A stretch of 64,000 nt of DNA from Oscillospiraceae bacterium (GTDB lineage: Bacteria > Bacillota > Clostridia > Christensenellales > QALW01): assembly GCA_022009755.1 (NCBI GenBank), contig CP091722.1:2178001-2242000 (forward strand). Direction: 5' to 3'. The translations under genes were made by a program, and so were the position numbers. Under the pieces are notes generated by a model, which was not told where the DNA came from, did no database searches, and worked only from the letters and a program-made list of their open reading frames with translations. Positions 10,992-19,915 of this stretch are shown one piece after another. How positions within the stretch are numbered: the first letter of the stretch is position 1; each line of letters opens with the position of its first letter.

Positions 10992-12276
10992 TTATTTTTT
11001 GGGCACCAGCTTTTCCTTGCCGCCCATATACGGACGCAGGGAGGCCGGTACGCGTACGCTGCCGTCGGCTTCAAGATTGTTCTCAAGCAGTGCTATAAGC
11101 ATACGGGGAGGAGCGGCAACCGTGTTGTTCAAGGTATGTACAAGGAATTTGCCGTTTTCGCCGTTTGCACGAATCTTAAGCCTGCGAGCCTGCGCATCGC
11201 CCAGATTGGAGCAGGAACCCACTTCGAAGTATTTCTTTTGACGGGGGGACCAGGCCTCAACATCTACCGATTTGACCTTAAGGTCGGCAAGGTCGCCGGA
11301 GCAGCATTCCAGTGTACGCACCGGAATCTCCATGCTGCGGAAAAGGTCTACGGTATTGCGCCAAAGCTTATTATACCATTCCATGCTGTCCTCGGGACGG
11401 CAAAGCACGATCATTTCCTGCTTTTCAAACTGATGGATACGGTATACGCCGCGCTCCTCCAAACCGTGTGCGCCCTTTTCCTTGCGGAAGCAGGGGGAAT
11501 AGCTGGTGAGGGTAAGAGGCAGCTGTTCGTCGGGGATTATGGTATCAATAAAGCGGCCTATCATGGAATGTTCGCTTGTGCCGATAAGATAAAGATCCTC
11601 GCCCTCAATCTTATACATCATGGCATCCATTTCGGCAAAGGACATAACGCCGGTAACAACATCGGAGCGTATCATGTACGGAGGAATGCAGTAGGTAAAG
11701 CCGCGGTCTATCATAAAATCGCGCGCATAGGAAAGCACGGCGGAGTGCAGACGGGCAACATCGCCAAGCAGATAATAAACCGTTGCCGGCCACGCGGCGT
11801 GCGCTGTCAAGGTCAAGCCCGCCGAGGCTCTCCATGATCTGAGCATGATAGGGAATTTCAAAATCAGGAACAAAAGGCTCGCCGAAGCGCTCCAGCTCCA
11901 CATTGCAGGAATCGTCCTTTCCTATCGGAACGCTCGGATCGATAATATTTGGGATGACAAGCATTATGGAGCGTATTTCCTCTTCATACTTGTGCTCAAG
12001 CACCTCAAGCTCGGCAAGGCGGGCGCTGTCGGCAGCCACAAGCTGCTTAACCTCTTCCGCCTCCTGACGCTGACCCTTTGCCATAAGCGCACCTATCTGC
12101 TTGGACAGACGGTTGCGGTTGCCGCGAAGGGTGTCGGCTTCGGCAATTGCGGCACGGTTTTGCTTATCCAGCTCAATAACCTTGTCCACAAGCGGAAGCT
12201 TGCTAAATTGAAACTTGTTTTCAATATTCTTTTTTACAAGCTCCGGATTTTCGCGGAGAAATTTAATATCCAGCAT
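10992..12276 (-). CDS. serS: Seryl-tRNA synthetase (frameshifted)
   Basis: The enzyme charges tRNA-Ser with serine. Corrected length is about 428 residues. The N-terminal ~110 residues form the antiparallel coiled-coil arm (KKNIENKFQFSKLPLVDKV, then EELEV-type heptads). The class II core contains the TSEHS substrate-loop segment, FRKEKGAHGLEERGVYR (motif 2) and NNTVAAPPRMLIALLENN (motif 3). The sequence type is the one common in anaerobic Clostridia. The frame breaks at 11777-11779 (plus-strand AAA for an expected five A), restoring RVAGNGFYYLLGD. The start has AAAGGA upstream. It lies 63 bases downstream of a DUF1858 gene, probably in one transcript. Confidence 0.9.
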
Positions 12277-12339
12277 TATTGTATCCTTTCACGGCACGGG
12301 GCCGGTTGATATGATTTGCAAAAATCGGTGTCAGCCGTT

Positions 12340-12576
12340 TTATGCCTGTTCCTTAGCGGCAAGATGCTTGTTAAGCTCGGCAACAAGAGCATCGGCGTCG
12401 ATGCCATGCACGGCGCAGGCCTCCTCTACCGTTTCGGCCTGTGCACTGGGGCAGCCTACGCAGAACATCCCGAAGCCGGCAAACACGGCGGCAAGCGAGC
12501 TGTCAAGATTGATTACCTCGCCTATGGTATCGTTTTTTTCCACACTGTTTTTTTTGTTTTTCTTATTAAAAAGCAT
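12340..12576 (-). CDS. DUF1858 domain protein with CxxC motif
   Basis: The 78-residue protein has a basic N-terminus (KKNKKN) followed by a DUF1858 fold. Its core is GFGMFCVGCPSAQAETVEEAC, with a CVGC redox-like pair, and the HGIDADALVAELN helix. The family is common in anaerobes, often next to hybrid-cluster or other redox proteins, and its role is unsettled. It precedes serS on the same strand. Confidence 0.8.
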   Translation of the reverse strand: MLFNKKNKKNSVEKNDTIGEVINLDSSLAAVFAGFGMFCVGCPSAQAETVEEACAVHGIDADALVAELNKHLAAKEQA

Positions 12577-12758
12577 AATGACCTCCTCAATTAAGGCGGC
12601 GAAAAGTCTGTATACATTCCTGTCGCCATTCTTCTTTATTATACACCATTTTGTGTATATTTAACAATGACTTTTTTCGGAACAGCGGGCGGTATTAACG
12701 CATAATATCGTAACTGAAGCCGGGAACGGGCAAAACACCCTGAAGGGAGAGAAAGCGT

Positions 12759-13025
12759 TTGAGATTTTTCGGAATAAGGCAATACATACGCATAGGAGAT
12801 GAGGTGGGAGAGCTGTGTGTTGCGGCAACCGCCGAAAACGGAGGAAGGCTGCTTACCGACCTGTCGGTGGAGCACGGATGGGAGGAAGGCGGCGCAGAGC
12901 CGTCAGACGGCATGTGGGTACGAATAAGCGCGGAGGGCTATGTGCGCGCCCTGAAGCATAATGTGATGGTATATCCGGGCAAAACCACGCTTTTAATGCT
13001 GGAGCTTGCGCCCTCTGCCGGCTGA
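12759..13025 (+). CDS. Small protein of unknown function
   Basis: The 88-residue reading frame starts at TTG 12759 with GGGAGAG about 10 bases upstream. It reads as a compact alpha/beta protein (RFFGIRQYIRIGDEVGELCV, then VYPGKTTLLMLELAPS). There is no signal peptide and no family I recognise. It is divergent from the DUF1858 gene. The coding call rests on the ribosome binding site, a codon pattern like its neighbours, and a sensible amino-acid composition. Confidence 0.5.
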   Translation: MRFFGIRQYIRIGDEVGELCVAATAENGGRLLTDLSVEHGWEEGGAEPSDGMWVRISAEGYVRALKHNVMVYPGKTTLLMLELAPSAG

Positions 13026-13377
13026 GAAAAAAGTGAAGACATGCTGACAGACGCTTTTTTGCAATACGGCAGCATTGCAGGCCGCGCCCGCAGTGAAGGC
13101 CGCTTGGCGGCCGAGAACGAAAGTGCGTTTTGACAAAAGGCAAAACGCACACGGGGCCGACGGCGGAGGCCCGGCGCGGCGGGAAAAATATGCGGCCGTT
13201 GCATATCGGCAAGCACTAAAATAAAAGACAAACGAAAAAAACATGCGGCTGCTTATGTATAAAGGCGCGGTAACAGACAGTATAAAAAGCAGCATAAAAA
13301 GCAGTATAAAAAATCACCCGGCATAAATAAGCCGGGTGATTTAATGCTTAACAGGTTAAAGCCTAAGAGGCTGATGC
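13026..13377. other. GC-rich intergenic spacer with inverted repeats
   Basis: This 352-base spacer contains a perfect 10-bp inverted repeat (GTGCGTTTTG / CAAAACGCAC, 13124-13151), a GGCCGC/GCGGCC hairpin near 13097, short TATAAAAAGCAG direct repeats near 13277-13307, and the dehydrogenase-operon terminator. No gene is supported. Confidence 0.6.
13310..13342 (-). terminator. Terminator of the 2-oxoacid dehydrogenase operon
   Basis: Twelve-base arms AAATCACCCGGC and GCCGGGTGATTT enclose an 8-base A/T loop. It lies 36 bases past the E1 stop on the minus strand, with a T-rich tail in that direction. Confidence 0.8.
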
Positions 13378-15851
13378 TCAGACGCCCTTCTTGTTGTTGC
13401 GAATCTTCTCCTGAGTGGTGAAGTTCGTGGTGGCAACATAGCCCGGTATCGGCATGATCTTCTCATGAATGGCATCGATAATCCAGGAAGCCTGCGGGAA
13501 GAAGTAGTTATCCAGCTCGTAGGCAGGGGTAATCCAGTTGCGTGCGCCCACAACAACGGCGGGTGCATCAAGATAATCAAAGGCCATCTCGCTTACATTC
13601 TCGGCAATTTCCTTCATGATGGAGCCGCGGTCGCAGGCATCGCCCACAACTACCAGCTTGCCGGTCTTCTTAACGGACTCCAGCACCTTTTCATAGTTGA
13701 AGGGAACGATGCTGCGTGCGTCGATGATCTCGGCGGAAATGCCGTATTTCTCCTGAAGCTGCTTTGCGGCATCCATAGCGCGATAGAGCACTGCACCGAT
13801 GGTAATGATGGTAACATCGGTACCGGCGCGCTTGATATCGGGCTCGCCGAAGGGAATCTCATAGCTTTCGGCAGGTACGCCGCCCTCATGGAACTGCTCG
13901 CCGAAATCGTAGATGCGCTGGCTCTCGAAGAATACAACCGGGTCGGTGCCGTTGAGAGCGGTGGTCATAAGACCCTTGGCATCATAGGGGGTAGCCGGGA
14001 AGCAGACCTTAAGGCCCGGGATATGAGCAACCATAGCGGACCAGTCCTGAGAATGCTGTGCGCCGTATTTGGAGCCTACGGAAACGCGCAGCACCATGGG
14101 CAGCTTGAGGGCGCCGGCAGTCATTGCCTGCCACTTGGCCATCTGGTTGAACACCTCGTCGCCGGCACGGCCGATGAAGTCGCAGTACATAAGCTCAACT
14201 ACGGAGCGGCCGCCGCACATGCCGTAGCCCACGGCAGAGGCCACAATGGCTGCCTCGGAAATAGGAGCATTGAACAGGCGGTGATAGGGGATAGCCTCGG
14301 TAAGGCCGCCGTAAACCGCAAACGCGCCGCCCCAATCACGGTTTCTTCGCCGTATGCAACCAGAGTGGGATCCTCATAGAACTTGTTGATTAAAGCCTCA
14401 AAAATACCGTCTCTGTACTGATATACCTTGTTTTTGGAAACCGGCTTGCCGTCCTTGTCAAAGCCGAAGCGCTCCTTGCGTGCAATCTTCTGCACACGGG
14501 GATCCTCAGCCATGGGGATAAGCACATCGGGTGCGCGGTCAGGCTCCATGGAAACAATGTGCTCATTGGAGAACATAATGTCGGCAATGGCATCGGGGCA
14601 GCCGTTGAGATCCATATAGGGAGAAATGGCGGGATCGGTGGCAATTTTTACGGTATGGGTCATTACCTTTACGATATCGGCATAAATCTCGTCGAACTTC
14701 TCATCCTTTGCAACGCCTGCATCAACAAGCGCGGCGCGATAGGTGATCATCGGATCGATAGCCTGCCATGCGGCAACCTCTTCCTTTGTGCGGTAGGAGG
14801 AAGCATCGCTGGGGGAGTGTCCGGAATAACGATAGGTGAGTACATCCAGCAGCACCGGCCCCTGACGGTCCTCGATAAGCTGCTTCTTGCGCTTGTAGGC
14901 TTCAATTACGGCAAGCGGATTGTAGCCGTCTACGCGCTCTGCGTGCATCTGGCTGGGGGTAACGCCCGCGCCCATTCTTGCAAGGATATTGTAGGCCATG
15001 GTTTCGCCGTTGGTCTGTCCGCCCATGCCGTACTGGTTGTTGAAAATATTGAAGATGATGGGCAGTCCGCCTTTGTGAGCTTCGTCCCACAGCTGGGTGT
15101 ACTGATCCATCGCAGAGAAGTTCATAGCCTCCCAAACAGGACCGCAGCCAAGGGAAGCATCGCCGATATTTGCAATGACAAGGCCTTCCTTGCAGTTTAC
15201 TCTTTTGTAAAGAGCGGCGCCCGCGGCAATACCTGCGCTGCCGCCCACTATGGCGTTGTTGGGATAAATGCCGAAGGGCAGGAAGAAGGCGTGCATGGAG
15301 CCGCCCAAACCCTTGGAGAAGCCGGTTTCACGGGCAAACAGCTCGGCTACAACGCCGTAGAGGAAGAAGGCGCGCGCCATTTCCTTAACGGATTCAAACT
15401 TGCCGTTGTTTTCCACAACACGAAGGGTGGCGCCGTCCCAGGTGGACTTCATGATGCTCATCAGCTCTTCGTCGCTGAGCTTTTCAATGCAGGAAAGCCC
15501 TTTTGCCAGAATGTCGGCATGGGAGCGGTGAGAACCGAAGATAAAATCGTTTTTGTCAAGAAGATAAGCCTGACCTACTGCGGCTGCCTCCTGGCCGATG
15601 CCAAGGTGAGCGGGGCCGGGATGGCTGTAATGGATGCCGTTGTATTCGCTGGTGGTTTTGATGAGGTTGATCATGGTCTCAAACTCGCGGATAACAGCCA
15701 TATCGTGATAGATACGCAGGAAATCCTCGGTTGAGTAGTTGGCCTTTTCCTCGGCGATAGTCTTGTTATAACGGTTTACCGGAATGTCTTCAAAATGTAC
15801 GAAGCCGGGAGCCCGCATAACGCTCGGGTCGATAAATTGGGACTTAGGCAT
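13378..15851 (-). CDS. Fused E1 alpha-beta 2-oxoacid/acetoin dehydrogenase (frameshifted)
   Basis: One polypeptide of about 824 residues carries both halves of the thiamine-diphosphate E1 component. The alpha half (~1-400) has the TPP-binding GDASLGCGPVWEAMNF...FNNQYGM motif and the HYSHPGPAHLGIGQEA active-site segment. The beta half (~490-800) has SAVGYGMCGGRSVVELMYCDF, GAQHSQDW and the C-terminal DACDRGSIMKEIAE. It decarboxylates the 2-oxoacid or acetoin and passes the acyl group to lipoyl-E2. The frame breaks in a C/G run at 14330-14333 (four for five), restoring TVIGGGAFAVYGGL. It is the last gene of an E2-E3-E1 operon. Pyruvate, branched-chain oxoacid or acetoin cannot be told apart from sequence alone. 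Confidence 0.88.
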
Positions 15852-15952
15852 TATAAATACCCTCCTTAAAAAAAATTATGTTTATTTCATATTAAATGCC
15901 CCGCCGGGAACGGCCGAAAAGCTCGGCGTTCCCCGCGGCGGGAAATGCAGAT

Positions 15953-17317
15953 TTATTTGTACTGGAATATGCCCTCACGGATTATCTCGCATACGGTGGG
16001 ATGCGGGAAGATAAGCTCCTTGATGTCCTCTATGCGCATCTCGGTCTCCAGCATTGCAACGGCGGAAACGATGATCTCGGAGGAATAGTTGCCTATCATG
16101 TGTACGCCCACAAGACGATTGTTCTTTTTGTCTATAACCAGCTTGCATATGCCGTCGCCGCCCTCGTTTTCGGCAACATAGCGGCCGGAATACTTCATGG
16201 TAAGGCTTATGCAGGCAACATCCATGCCGGCAGCCTTGGCAGCTTCCTCGGTAAGGCCGACAAAAGCCACCTCGGGGTTGGTATAAATAACGGAGGGAAC
16301 GGCGGTGTAACGCATGCGGTCCTTTTTGCCCAGCATTGTGTTCACTGCCACCTCGCTTTCGCGGTAAGCCACATGGGCAAGCATCATCTTGCCGTTGCAG
16401 TCGCCGGTGGCAAAAACGCCGGCAACATTGGTGCGGCACTGCTCATCGGTAAGAATGGCGCCGCGGTTCATTTCCACGCCGATGTTTTCAAGACCGAGGC
16501 CGTGAGTGGCGGGGCGACGGCCGATGGAAAGCAGAACCTTGTCGGCCTCCACGGTTTCCGTTTTGCCGTTAAGCTCGTAGTTTACGCCCTTGTCGGTAAC
16601 GGAGGTCACCTTTGCGCCCAACAGGAAGGTAACGCCCTTCTTTTCGTAGTTTTTCTGGAGTATCTTGCTGATTTCCGCATCGGTGGGGCCGGCGATCTTG
16701 TTCATCATTTCAATAACGGTGACCTTGCTGCCGGCCGAGCAGAAGTAGCTGGCCATTTCAAGGCCGATAACGCCGCCGCCGATCACAACAAGGCGCTCCG
16801 GCACCGCTTCGATATCCAGTATCTCGCGGTTGGTCATAACAAAGCCGGAGGCCAAGTTTTCCTTAAGCCCCGGAATCGGGGGAACGGAGGCCTCGCTGCC
16901 GCAGGCAATAAGCAGGCGTGCGCCCTCGTATACGGTGTCACCCACCGAAACGCGGAACTCGGCGCCCGTGCGCTTTTCAATGTGGGCGTTGCCGTCCACA
17001 ACGGTTACTTTGTTTGCCTTAAGACCCATTTTGATGCCGCCCACCAGGGTGTCCACAACCTTGCGCTTGCGGGCGATTACCTTGGCGTGGTCAAGCTTTA
17101 TGTTTTCCACGGTGATGCCGTATTTCTCGCCGTGTGCCGCTCCGTCGTAAAGCTTTGCGGAATACAGCAGTGCCTTGGAGGGCACGCAGCCCTCGTTGAG
17201 GCATACGCCGCCGATGAAGCGCTTTTCGATAAGCAGGGTGTTGAGCCCGGCTCCGCCGGCACGCTCTGCGGCAAGATAGCCGGCGGGACCGCCGCCGATT
17301 ACAATCAGATCGTACAT
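15953..17317 (-). CDS. lpdA: Dihydrolipoamide dehydrogenase (E3)
   Basis: The 454-residue FAD- and NAD-dependent enzyme reoxidises the dihydrolipoyl arm. Visible are the FAD Rossmann GGGPAGYLAAERAG (residues ~8-22), the redox disulphide in GGVCLNEGCVPSK, the NAD Rossmann VIGGGVIGLEMA (~175) and the FAD-binding VFATGDCNG. The C-terminal FPHPTVCEIIREG holds the catalytic His-Glu pair contributed by the partner subunit. It is intact. It sits between the E2 and E1 genes on the minus strand, so it is the dedicated E3 of this complex. It has no N-terminal lipoyl domain. Confidence 0.93.
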   Translation of the reverse strand: MYDLIVIGGGPAGYLAAERAGGAGLNTLLIEKRFIGGVCLNEGCVPSKALLYSAKLYDGAAHGEKYGITVENIKLDHAKVIARKRKVVDTLVGGIKMGLKANKVTVVDGNAHIEKRTGAEFRVSVGDTVYEGARLLIACGSEASVPPIPGLKENLASGFVMTNREILDIEAVPERLVVIGGGVIGLEMASYFCSAGSKVTVIEMMNKIAGPTDAEISKILQKNYEKKGVTFLLGAKVTSVTDKGVNYELNGKTETVEADKVLLSIGRRPATHGLGLENIGVEMNRGAILTDEQCRTNVAGVFATGDCNGKMMLAHVAYRESEVAVNTMLGKKDRMRYTAVPSVIYTNPEVAFVGLTEEAAKAAGMDVACISLTMKYSGRYVAENEGGDGICKLVIDKKNNRLVGVHMIGNYSSEIIVSAVAMLETEMRIEDIKELIFPHPTVCEIIREGIFQYK

Positions 17318-17406
17318 ATCAGAATACCTCTTATATTAATTTTATGCGGCCCTTTGCGGCAGGCGGCCTTTGCTTTGATGCAAAAGCGCGCCCGCTGCAA
17401 GGTGCA

Positions 17407-18768
17407 TTATTTTGCAAGCAGTGCAGAGAAGTTCTCAAGATTGGTGCAAAGCTCCTTCAAGAACTTGGCCGCCGGAGCGCCGTCGATAGCGCGGTGGTCA
17501 AAGGTGAGAGAAAGCGTCATGCAGGGATAGGTCTTGAGCACGCCGCCCACCTCGCGCACGCGGTTTACAGTGGTGCATACGCCCAGAATACCGGTCTGCG
17601 GGGGGTTGATAACGGGGGTGAAGCTTTCAATGCCCAGCGAGCCCAGATTGCTCACGGTGAAGGTGCCGCCGGAGAGCTTGTCGGGGCTGATGGAGCCCTT
17701 CTGGCAATCGGAGGCCAAACTCTTTGTGGCAGTGGCTATCTCGTTGAGAGAGAGCTTGTTGCAGCCGAAAATGGTGGGCACCATAAGTCCGCGCTCGGTG
17801 TCTACCGCCATGCCGAGGTTTACATCGGTGAAATAACGCATGGTGTCATCCAGCAAATGCGCATTGAGCGCCTTGTGGTTAAGCAGCGTGCGGCTGACGG
17901 CATAAAGCACTATATCGTTCAGGGTGATGTTGGCAAGGCCGAGCTTTTCGGCGTTTTCCTTCATCTTCTTGCGGTATGCCAGTATCTCGGTGGCATCGAA
18001 GGATGCATTGAGGGTCAGCTGAGCCATGCCCTGAAGAGAACCCATCATGCTCTTGGAAATAACCTTGCGGATATTGGTGAGCTTGACATCGGTATATGCA
18101 GCCTGCGGTGCCGCAGCTTCTGCGGGAGCTGCAGCGGCGGCGGGAGCCGGACCTGCTGCAAGATCGGCAAGGCTTACGCGGCCGCCGATGCCGGTGCCGG
18201 AAAGCTGCTTGTCGCCGGACATATAGCCTGCGGCGGCAGCGCCTGTTACCATAACGCCCTGTTCGCGCAGAAGCTGAACATCGCGTTCCATTATGCGGCC
18301 TTCTGCTCCGGTGGGAACCGCAAAGCGGTAGTCAACGCCGGTTCTTTCGGCATAGTTGCGGGCGCGCGGGGAAATTTTTATATCTCCCTGAGCAGCCTCT
18401 GCCGGTGCGGCAGCAGCCTGAACCGGAGCGGGAGCCGCAGCGGCAGCCGGTGCGGCAGCTTCCGCCGCGGGAGCGGGAGCCTCGGCCGGAGCCTCCTGAG
18501 CGCCTGCGGTAAAGGAGCTTACATCCTCGCCGGCAGCGCCTATAACGCATACATTTTCAAGGCAGGGCACATCGTCGCCCTCCTGGTGAAGGATGGCAAG
18601 CAGCACGCCGGCATCCTTTGCCTCCTCGTCAAAGGTGGCCTTGTCCGTCTCGTAGGTGAAAAGAATGTCGCCTACCGCTACGGTATCGCCTACCTTTTTG
18701 TTCCATTTTGTGATGATGCAGCTTTCCACCGACTGTCCCTGCCGGGGCATAATTACGGGAATCGCCAT
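17407..18768 (-). CDS. Dihydrolipoamide acyltransferase (E2)
   Basis: The 453-residue core of the dehydrogenase complex is intact. One lipoyl domain occupies residues ~1-80, with the lipoylation lysine in ETDKATF. An Ala/Pro-rich linker (~105-150) follows, then a peripheral-subunit-binding domain (KISPRARNYAERTGVD...EGRIMERDV, ~155-195), a second flexible linker and the catalytic domain. DHRAIDGAPAAKFL near the C-terminus carries the catalytic His and Asp. It is the first gene of the operon, with a consensus promoter 90-120 bases upstream. The start ATG 18768 has AGGAGGTT upstream. Confidence 0.92.
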   Translation of the reverse strand: MAIPVIMPRQGQSVESCIITKWNKKVGDTVAVGDILFTYETDKATFDEEAKDAGVLLAILHQEGDDVPCLENVCVIGAAGEDVSSFTAGAQEAPAEAPAPAAEAAAPAAAAAPAPVQAAAAPAEAAQGDIKISPRARNYAERTGVDYRFAVPTGAEGRIMERDVQLLREQGVMVTGAAAAGYMSGDKQLSGTGIGGRVSLADLAAGPAPAAAAAPAEAAAPQAAYTDVKLTNIRKVISKSMMGSLQGMAQLTLNASFDATEILAYRKKMKENAEKLGLANITLNDIVLYAVSRTLLNHKALNAHLLDDTMRYFTDVNLGMAVDTERGLMVPTIFGCNKLSLNEIATATKSLASDCQKGSISPDKLSGGTFTVSNLGSLGIESFTPVINPPQTGILGVCTTVNRVREVGGVLKTYPCMTLSLTFDHRAIDGAPAAKFLKELCTNLENFSALLAK

Positions 18769-18808
18769 ATTTTGAACCTCCTGTGCCTCTGGGGCTTGAT
18801 ATATAAAA

Positions 18809-18819
18809 ACTGTTCGTTT
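18809..18819 (-). promoter_or_regulatory. Candidate TetR operator in E2 leader
   Basis: The minus strand reads AAACGAACAGT, which differs at one base from AAACGAACGGT in the leader of the divergent TetR gene (19195-19205). It lies just downstream of the E2 promoter. The operator role is inferred from position and matching. Confidence 0.4.
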
Positions 18820-18858
18820 TTAACACGGGCGTGTGTGAATAGAACACCCGCACCTTTA

Positions 18859-18887
18859 ATTTTATCATTATCAGGGTAGTATGTCAA
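18859..18887 (-). promoter_or_regulatory. Sigma-A promoter for the dehydrogenase operon
   Basis: The minus strand reads TTGACA (18887-18882), a 17-base spacer, then TAAAAT (18864-18859). The leader to the E2 start is about 85 bases. Confidence 0.8.
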
Positions 18888-19054
18888 TTATAATAATACA
18901 TTTAATAATATATTGCGCCGCCTTTTTTGAGTATTTTCGCCACGGTGCAATTAAAATCCGAAGCCAATGTCGAGGATGCAGACGAGCCGCTTTGCCGCTT
19001 AGCGTAAAGCGTTTTTCCGCGCGCTGAGAGTAAAAGCTGCCTGACGGATAATTT

Positions 19055-19105
19055 ATATGAAAGCATACACGATATGAAAGCATACACGATATGAAAGCAT
19101 ACACC
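19055..19105. repeat. Three tandem copies of a 17-bp repeat
   Basis: Units at 19055-19071, 19072-19088 and 19089-19105 read ATATGAAAGCATACACG; the last base of the third is C. Each unit holds an inverted TATG-AAAG-CATA core, typical of a protein-binding half-site array. The array lies between two divergent promoters. Confidence 0.8.
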
Positions 19106-19159
19106 GCCCTTTGACGGATTGATTTTTAATTGAGTTAAGTCATAAAATCAAAACTGTTC

Positions 19160-19188
19160 TTGAAAATATAACAGTTTTATGCTATACT
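19160..19188 (+). promoter_or_regulatory. Sigma-A promoter for the TetR gene
   Basis: TTGAAA (19160-19165), a 17-base spacer and TATACT (19183-19188). The predicted transcription start falls at the AAACGAACGGT box. Confidence 0.78.
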
Positions 19189-19194
19189 AATAAT

Positions 19195-19205
19195 AAACGA
19201 ACGGT
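19195..19205 (+). promoter_or_regulatory. Candidate TetR operator at its own promoter
   Basis: AAACGAACGGT, extended to AACGAACGGTCGGT, resembles boxes bound by TetR/AcrR-type repressors. It overlaps the expected +1 of the regulator gene. A near-identical box lies in the E2 leader, which suggests autoregulation plus control of the dehydrogenase operon. Confidence 0.45.
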
Positions 19206-19232
19206 CGGTACAAACGGAAGGGGCTGAGCAAA

Positions 19233-19837
19233 ATTAAAACGACGGAACAGCAGCACAACGAGAGAAAGCAGGCGCTTATGGAAAAGTGCTTTGAGTGTTA
19301 TGCCGAAAACGGATTGACAGGCACGGGAATTCAGGCATTGGCCGATGCCTGCGGCTGTACAAAAGCAAATTTGTATACTTATTTCAAAAATCTTGATGAG
19401 CTGATTATTGAGTCAACGGCATATTGCATGGCAAAGGTTGAGGGCGACTTTATGGAAAAGGCCCCGACCGATCCGAAGGATGTCATGCGGTTTATTGAGG
19501 AAGTACCGTATTGGACGGCACGGCAGCACGGCAAAAATATCGGTTGATGTATCAGATATATACCCATCCAAAATATATAGAATACGGCAAGAAATTTTTC
19601 GAGGGTGTAAACGAGCGCTATACCCGGTATGCAAAGCTGCTGGAGCCGAAGATAGGAATTCCGTATACGACTATCACGCCGTTGATTTTTATATTCGTGC
19701 GGGCTTGCGTACACTATGCCATGTTTGAGGACGAATATTATTTGAAATCCCAAATGGAGGTCTTAAAACAGGGGGTCGCGCTGTTTGCGGATAAATTTAA
19801 GAATAAATATAAAGCAGAAGAAGCGGACAAGGCATAA
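19233..19837 (+). CDS. TetR/AcrR-family transcriptional regulator (frameshifted)
   Basis: The corrected protein has about 201 residues. The N-terminal helix-turn-helix reads FECYAENGLTGTGIQALADA-CGCTKANLYTYFKNLDELI, the classic TetR DNA-binding pattern. The C-terminal ~130 residues form the helical ligand-binding domain. The frame breaks at 19533-19537 (five A for six), restoring ARQHGKKYRLMYQIY. No ATG is found upstream of residue 16. The best fit to TetR length is an ATT start at 19233 (IKTTEQQHNERKQALME) behind GAAGGGG; otherwise ATG 19278 gives a short first helix. Shared boxes suggest it controls the divergent dehydrogenase operon. The downstream collagen-like gene is 78 bases away and could be co-transcribed. 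Confidence 0.82.
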
Positions 19838-19915
19838 GCCGGTTAACGCCCGTTCGCGGCGTTAGCATCGGTGCAAAATTCTGCCGTAATCATATTTTGA
19901 AACATAGGAAATAAG

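Larger units (their letters stand above)
18769..19232. other. Regulatory spacer between dehydrogenase operon and TetR gene
   Basis: This 464-base divergent spacer contains two consensus promoters, one facing each way, a shared AAACGAAC(A/G)GT box in each leader, and three tandem copies of a 17-bp sequence. No gene is supported. Confidence 0.75.

Noticed and set aside
14559..15734. 391-codon plus-strand frame over E1
   Set aside because: Antisense to conserved E1 alpha; no start context.
15896..17530. 544-codon plus-strand frame over lpdA
   Set aside because: Antisense shadow of lpdA. It has a Gly/Ala/His-rich composition and no family signature.
17344..18879. 511-codon plus-strand frame over E2
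   Set aside because: Antisense to the Ala/Pro linkers of E2; the Ser/Gly/Cys repeats are an artefact of that.
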